A program made the position numbers and the translations under genes. The notes under the pieces were generated by a model that made no database searches, was not told the DNA's origin, and saw nothing but the letters and a program-made list of their open reading frames with translations. From Eubacterium sp. (lineage in GTDB: Bacteria > Bacillota_A > Clostridia > Peptostreptococcales > Anaerovoracaceae), in NCBI GenBank assembly GCA_021769545.1, contig JAETSS010000020.1, forward strand, positions 1 to 10,964: 10,964 bases of DNA. The letters run 5' to 3'. Every line of letters begins with the position of its first letter. Within the stretch, counting starts at the first letter, position 1. Positions 7,499 to 10,964 of this stretch are shown here, piece by piece.

Positions 7499-8983
7499 AT
7501 GCATATAGAAAAAAAAGAGTGCAAGACAGAATCAAAGATTCCTTTGCACACATGTCGCCCACTGCGGGACGACGCTTCGCAAGGTACTTTCTTTGAAGCA
7601 CACGGAAATATCGCAGACGATATTTCCTCTACTATAAAAAACAGGAGCGAATTGCTTTCCCATGGAGACCGGGAGCTGAGAGAAGCTGCTCTGGATATCG
7701 TCGAATACGCATTGAATGAAGCAAATCCCTACAAAAAGGTAAAGGAACTTGTTAAATTAAAAGGCGATACCCTATGGGTCGGCGAAAACAAATTCGATCT
7801 CAACATACACAAGCGCATATACGTTTTGGGAGCAGGAAAAGCCACGTTCCCCATGGCTAAAGCCCTGGACGAGATACTGGGCAGCAGGGTAACCGACGGC
7901 GTGGTAATATGCAAGCATGGCCAAAGCGGCACTCTGGATAACTGCCGCCTGCGCTTTGGAGGACACCCCATCCCGGACGAATCAGGCCATGCTGCCGCAA
8001 AGGAAACCATGGAGATCATAAAACAGACCAAAGAAAACGATATCGTTTTTTCCATCACTACAGGAGGCTCCACTGCAATGATGCCCTATCCGGTAGAAGG
8101 TGTGACCCTTGAAGACAAGAGAAAAACCGGCGAGTTGCTTTTGCGAAGCGGAGCCACAATGTGGGAGATGAATTACGTGAGAAGCCATCTGACCCAGATA
8201 AAGGCAGGGCTAATGGGCAAAATAATACACCCGAAAGCCGTCATAATAAATCTCGGCGTAGCAGACGGAATCGGACAAGGCGTGGATGATTGCGTGGATA
8301 CGACGACGGCATGCTTCTGTTCCTTTGACGATGCACGAAACGTATTGAGCAAATACGATCTGTGGGATAAAGTGCCTCAGAGCGTATCACAGTATATCAA
8401 AAACGGCACCGAGGACCAGGAAATACCGCGAGATCTCGATGACCATATATTGTACAATTACCTTCTCGTGGAAGTGAACGATGCCGTTGAGGCCGCTTAT
8501 GACAAGGCCATGGAAATGGGCTTCAACACCATGATACTGTCTACTTTCATAGAAGGCGACAGCAGAGAGCTGGGTGATTTTTTAGGCTCGGTCGGTATGG
8601 AAATAAAGTACAACGGACGACCCCTCAAAACTCCCGCCGCTGTCATCATCGGCGGTGAAAGCATGCAGAAGATCAACATCCCCGATCCGGGCGAAGGCGG
8701 CCCAAGCCAGCAATTATCACTGTCTGCGGCCACCAAGCTCAAGGATCATCCGGGCATCGTGCTGTGCGGGATCGATACGGACGGCACCGACGGACCGACG
8801 GATCTTGCCGGCGGACTGGTCGACAGCACTACCATGCAAAGAGCTGAGGAAAAAAACCTCGATCTATACAGGTATATGGATGAATTCAACGACAGCGTCG
8901 CTTTGCGGGCGCTGGGGGACGCTATCAGGACCGGTGCCACCGGAACCAACGTAAACGATCTGCGAGTGCTGCTGGTCAGATAA
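7499..8983 (+). CDS. Glycerate 2-kinase (MOFRL/DUF4147) homolog, divergent
   Basis: This 494-residue protein has the two-domain glycerate 2-kinase plan (GckA/TtuD-like, ATP plus D-glycerate to 2-phosphoglycerate). The N-terminal domain carries VLGAGKA (109-115, with the conserved Lys at 114), GGHPIPDESG (154-163), TGGSTAMMPYP (188-198) and NYVRSHLTQIKAG (225-237). The C-terminal MOFRL domain carries GIDTDGTDGPTDLAGGLVD (424-442) and TGTNVNDL (481-488). Several normally strong motifs differ: GGRNQE is GGPSQQ (400-405), and the SDVxGD...SGPT stretch is GVADGI...DCVDTTT (253-270). It is also longer than most members (about 420-450), with about 45 extra N-terminal residues of no recognised kind. 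The ATG at 7499 is supported by AGGAGG (7488-7493), which overlaps the stop of the upstream gene, so translation is probably coupled. A polyhydroxy-acid 2-kinase feeding the enolase paralog is the natural inference; glycerate itself is possible but not assured. Confidence 0.85.
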   Translation: MHIEKKECKTESKIPLHTCRPLRDDASQGTFFEAHGNIADDISSTIKNRSELLSHGDRELREAALDIVEYALNEANPYKKVKELVKLKGDTLWVGENKFDLNIHKRIYVLGAGKATFPMAKALDEILGSRVTDGVVICKHGQSGTLDNCRLRFGGHPIPDESGHAAAKETMEIIKQTKENDIVFSITTGGSTAMMPYPVEGVTLEDKRKTGELLLRSGATMWEMNYVRSHLTQIKAGLMGKIIHPKAVIINLGVADGIGQGVDDCVDTTTACFCSFDDARNVLSKYDLWDKVPQSVSQYIKNGTEDQEIPRDLDDHILYNYLLVEVNDAVEAAYDKAMEMGFNTMILSTFIEGDSRELGDFLGSVGMEIKYNGRPLKTPAAVIIGGESMQKINIPDPGEGGPSQQLSLSAATKLKDHPGIVLCGIDTDGTDGPTDLAGGLVDSTTMQRAEEKNLDLYRYMDEFNDSVALRALGDAIRTGATGTNVNDLRVLLVR

Positions 8984-9027
8984 AGCAATGTGATTTTCAT
9001 AACGTGTCTATCCGCCTGCAGTCATTC

Positions 9028-9045
9028 ACCTGCCGGCGGGCAGGT
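9028..9045 (+). terminator. GC hairpin downstream of the kinase gene, possible terminator
   Basis: ACCTGCC pairs perfectly with GGCAGGT around a GGCG loop, 45 bases after the operon stop. The following CTTCTCATGT is only weakly T-rich, so this may be an attenuating or mRNA-stabilising hairpin rather than an efficient terminator. A second weak CCCGG/CCGGG stem follows near 9059-9079. Confidence 0.4.
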
Positions 9046-9095
9046 CTTCTCATGTCGGCCCCGGCCATATGACCGGGACTCCTATGCCCTTCGAG

Positions 9096-9145
9096 TTCGA
9101 TATCCTTCGATATGGTTCAATTTGGCTCAATTTGGCCCGATATTC
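9096..9145 (+). repeat. Five degenerate 10-bp tandem repeats
   Basis: Consecutive decamers read TTCGATATCC, TTCGATATGG, TTCAATTTGG, CTCAATTTGG and CCCGATATTC (consensus roughly yTCrATwTss). Neighbours share six to nine positions in the first four copies; the last is the most diverged. The 10-bp period is about one helical turn. They end eight bases before the first unit of the 41-bp array and may be its leader or a protein-binding stretch. Confidence 0.6.
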
Positions 9146-9152
9146 TCGGTCG

Positions 9153-9411
9153 ATTCCAAAAATCTTTCATGGAAAGGCGCAGTCTTTTGGAATTTTAACG
9201 CTTATGGACTAGTCTGGGGCTGTCATTCCAAAGATCACAGCTCAGACGGCACTGTTTTTTGGAATATCATGCCCCCTAACGGATTTTTGCCACACTTTTT
9301 CCAAAGATCATGTGGATTTCACCTGCTTTTTTTGGAATACACCTGTTCAATCGGCCGTGTAAGGGGTGAAATTCCAAAAGATCATGGGCTGAGGGAACAT
9401 TTCTTTGGAAT
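9153..9411. repeat. Array of four 41-bp units with inverted-repeat ends, 72-73-bp period
   Basis: Units lie at 9153-9193, 9225-9265, 9298-9338 and 9371-9411. Each is exactly 41 bp, begins ATTCCAAA (TTTCCAAA in the third), usually continuing with GATCA, and ends TTTGGAAT after a T-rich run. Start-to-start distances are 72, 73 and 73 bp, about seven helical turns. The 31-32-bp gaps share no sequence. The 25-base interiors vary but can often form an inner hairpin, for example CTTTC/GAAAG in unit 1 and ACAG/CTGT in unit 2. This could be an RNA made of tandem hairpins, a phased array of protein-binding palindromes, or a family of mobile palindromic repeats. I do not recognise it as a named family. 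Confidence 0.75.
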
Positions 9412-9494
9412 CGCTAGGAAGCATTATCTTCTGATCAAAGAAATATTATATTAGCGGCATTGACCAAAGCGCTATGCATCTAACAATGCCTACC

Positions 9495-9521
9495 AAAAAG
9501 ACCTCTTACGAGGTCTTTTTT
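9495..9521. terminator. Strong bidirectional Rho-independent terminator
   Basis: AAAAAGACCTC pairs fully with GAGGTCTTTTT around a TTAC loop, leaving A5 on the left and T6 on the right. It can therefore end transcription both from the left (repeat array or operon) and from the right (tuf). For tuf it would give a 3' untranslated region of about 280 bases that contains both long palindromes. Confidence 0.88.
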
Positions 9522-9552
9522 AAATTCAATTATTATCCTGTAACTCTCAGGA

Positions 9553-9654
9553 AAATTAGTTCGCGGTTAGGCGCGTGGGCTTTGAGCACACGGAGCGTAC
9601 TAAACGTACGCGAGTATGTGAAAAGCCCGCAGCAACAACGCCACGGGCTAATTT
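9553..9654. repeat. Imperfect palindromic element, copy 1 (102 bp)
   Basis: The ends AAATTAG and CTAATTT are exact inverted repeats. Inside, GGGCTTT pairs with AAAGCCC, and the apex GCGTAC/GTACGC closes a TAAAC loop, so the whole element folds into one long interrupted hairpin. The 24-base core at 9591-9614 matches the core of the next element at 21 positions. It looks like a REP- or MITE-like intergenic repeat. Confidence 0.72.
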
Positions 9655-9677
9655 AACAAGCATCGCCATATTTAAGA

Positions 9678-9805
9678 AATAATGCGCAGGATTTTTCGTT
9701 CAGAGCAAGGCGGCAAATAACTGAGGAGCGGAGCGTACTATGCGTACGTGAGCACCGCAGGTTATGCAGCCAACGCAGCTATGGACGAAAAAGACAAGCA
9801 TTATT
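9678..9805. repeat. Imperfect palindromic element, copy 2 (128 bp), touching the tuf stop
   Basis: The ends AATAATGC and GCATTATT are exact inverted repeats, followed inward by the near-complementary TTTTTCGTTCAGAGC and GCTATGGACGAAAAA. Further in, ATAAC pairs with GTTAT, and the apex CGTAC/GTACG closes a TATGC loop. The core (9729-9752) is that of copy 1 in the same orientation, but the arms differ in sequence while still pairing. The right end includes the tuf stop codon (9801-9803), so the element either inserted there or the match extends by chance. Confidence 0.72.
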
Positions 9806-10964
9806 CGATGATCTCTGTTACAACTCCGGATCCTACTGTTCTTCCGCCTTCTCTGATCGCGAATCTAAGTCCTTCTTCGATTGCGATCGGGGTGATCAGT
9901 GTGATCGTCATTGTGATGTTATCTCCAGGCATGCACATTTCTGTTCCTTCCGGTAATTCCAGATCGCCTGTTACGTCTGTTGTTCTGAAATAGAACTGTG
10001 GTCTGTATCCGTTGAAGAATGGTGTATGTCTTCCGCCTTCTTCCTTCTTCAGTACGTATACTTCGCCTTTGAACTTTGTATGTGGATGAATTGTTCCAGG
10101 GGCTGCAAGTACCTGTCCTCTTTCGATCTCATCTCTCTGTACGCCTCTCAGCAGTGCTCCGATGTTATCTCCTGTTTCTGCCAGATCAAGCAGCTTTCTG
10201 AACATTTCGATTCCTGTTACTACTACTTTTCTCTTCTCGTCTGTCAGTCCTACGATTTCTACTTCTGATCCTACTGTCAGGCTTCCTCTTTCTACTCTTC
10301 CTGTTGCTACTGTTCCTCTTCCTGTGATGGAGAATACGTCCTCTACAGGCATGATGAACGGCTTATCGTTGTCTCTCTGTGGCTCAGGAATGTAGTTGTC
10401 TATCTCTTCCATCAGCTCTACGATCTTGTCTCCCCACTCGCTTGTAGGATCTTCCAGTGCCATCAGCGCTGATCCTCTTACGATTGGTGTGTCGTCTCCT
10501 GGGAATTCGTACTGGTCTAACAGTTCTCTTACTTCCATTTCTACCAGGTCAAGAAGCTCTTCGTCGTCTACCATGTCGCACTTGTTTAAGAATACGATGA
10601 TGTATGGTACGCCTACCTGTCTTGAAAGCAGGATGTGCTCTCTTGTCTGTGGCATTGGTCCATCTGTTGCTGCTACTACCAGAATAGCTCCGTCCATCTG
10701 GGCTGCTCCTGTGATCATGTTCTTTACATAGTCAGCATGTCCCGGGCAGTCTACGTGTGCGTAGTGTCTGTTTGGTGTTTCATACTCTACGTGTGCTGTT
10801 GCGATGGTGATTCCTCTTTCCTTTTCTTCAGGTGCCTTGTCGATCTGGTCGAATGCTACCTTTTCACCAAGTCCGTATCTCTGCTGCAGAGTTGTTGTGA
10901 TAGCAGCTGTAAGAGTTGTCTTACCGTGGTCTACGTGACCGATTGTTCCGATATTGATATGCGG
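9801..10964 (-). CDS. tuf: Elongation factor Tu, 5' end outside window
   Basis: The 387 visible residues begin [16 protein letters not shown] at the right edge and end VVTEIIE. EF-Tu usually has about 397 residues, so only about ten N-terminal codons are missing and no start codon is in view. All G-domain motifs are present: GHVDHGKT (G1), [15 protein letters not shown] (switch I/G2), DCPGH (G3), NKCD (G4) and SAL (G5). Domains II and III follow with [26 protein letters not shown] and [13 protein letters not shown]. It delivers aminoacyl-tRNA to the ribosome as a GTPase in the cytoplasm. tuf often ends the str operon (rpsL-rpsG-fusA-tuf), so related genes may lie to the right. No gene follows it in the same direction before the terminator at 9495-9521. 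Codon choice is more biased than in the neighbours, as expected for a highly expressed gene. Confidence 0.97.
   Translation of the reverse strand, partial: PHINIGTIGHVDHGKTTLTAAITTTLQQRYGLGEKVAFDQIDKAPEEKERGITIATAHVEYETPNRHYAHVDCPGHADYVKNMITGAAQMDGAILVVAATDGPMPQTREHILLSRQVGVPYIIVFLNKCDMVDDEELLDLVEMEVRELLDQYEFPGDDTPIVRGSALMALEDPTSEWGDKIVELMEEIDNYIPEPQRDNDKPFIMPVEDVFSITGRGTVATGRVERGSLTVGSEVEIVGLTDEKRKVVVTGIEMFRKLLDLAETGDNIGALLRGVQRDEIERGQVLAAPGTIHPHTKFKGEVYVLKKEEGGRHTPFFNGYRPQFYFRTTDVTGDLELPEGTEMCMPGDNITMTITLITPIAIEEGLRFAIREGGRTVGSGVVTEIIE

Larger units (their letters stand above)
8984..9800. other. Intergenic region of repeats and hairpins between the operon and tuf
   Basis: About 0.8 kb holds no gene I can support. 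In order it contains a GC hairpin, five degenerate 10-bp tandem repeats, four regularly spaced 41-bp units with inverted-repeat ends, a strong terminator, and two related long palindromes. A 154-codon open frame from a GTG at 8990 crosses the repeats but has no ribosome binding site. The density of repeats and the boundary between accessory-looking genes and tuf make this a plausible rearrangement or transfer junction. Confidence 0.7.

Noticed and set aside
9153..9411. CRISPR array
   Set aside because: Spacing and unit length are regular, but only the outer 8-12 bases of each unit are conserved, the interiors vary, and no cas gene is present.
9153..9411. Integron attC cassette sites
   Set aside because: The ends lack the RYYYAAC/GTTRRRY boxes and no cassette genes lie between the units.
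8990..9454. 154-codon open frame from a GTG
   Set aside because: No ribosome binding site, no recognisable domain, and it spans tandem inverted repeats that explain its composition.

Overview
The window looks like chromosomal DNA of an anaerobic Firmicute, most likely a member of the Clostridia. The evidence is strong AAGGAGG-type ribosome binding sites, tightly packed operons, a TTG start, frequent ATA and AGA codons, a stand-alone RecD2, a YhaM-type exoribonuclease and an EF-Tu of bacterial type. The genus cannot be fixed from the sequence alone.

Left part (1-3050): a leftward pair yhaM-recD2 (recD2 runs off the left edge) is driven by a promoter with perfect -35 and -10 hexamers at a 17-base spacing. 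Diverging from it is a DMT/EamA-family membrane transporter gene with a TTG start. It ends tail to tail with a leftward regulator gene.

Centre (3069-8983): this is the most interesting part. A leftward gene encodes a protein built like a sigma-54 enhancer-binding activator (Cys-rich sensory region, PAS-like region, AAA+, Fis-type HTH). It has lost the GAFTGA loop, the Walker B acids and the arginine fingers, so it probably cannot activate sigma-54 polymerase. Diverging from it, behind an ordinary sigma-70-type promoter, is a tight three-gene operon: a LarA-like 2-hydroxyacid racemase/epimerase homolog, an enolase paralog and a glycerate-2-kinase (MOFRL) homolog. Read as a pathway, it would invert C2 of a 2-hydroxyacid, phosphorylate it at O2, and process the 2-phospho acid with an enolase-fold enzyme. 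With glycerate this would be L-glycerate to D-glycerate to 2-phosphoglycerate to PEP. However, the enolase homolog lacks the catalytic Glu (Ala-Ala in place of Asp-Glu), has Glu for the active-site His and a rebuilt loop. The kinase homolog lacks the GGRNQE and SGP motifs. I infer a related but different substrate, and I know of no described system with this composition.

Right part (8984-10964): about 0.8 kb without a convincing gene. It holds a hairpin, a run of 10-bp degenerate tandem repeats, and a very regular array of four 41-bp units with inverted-repeat ends (ATTCCAAA/TTTGGAAT) at a 72-73-bp period with variable interiors. It also holds a strong bidirectional terminator and two long imperfect palindromes of one family with a shared core, the second touching the stop codon of tuf. 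The tuf gene (EF-Tu) is leftward and lacks only about ten N-terminal codons.
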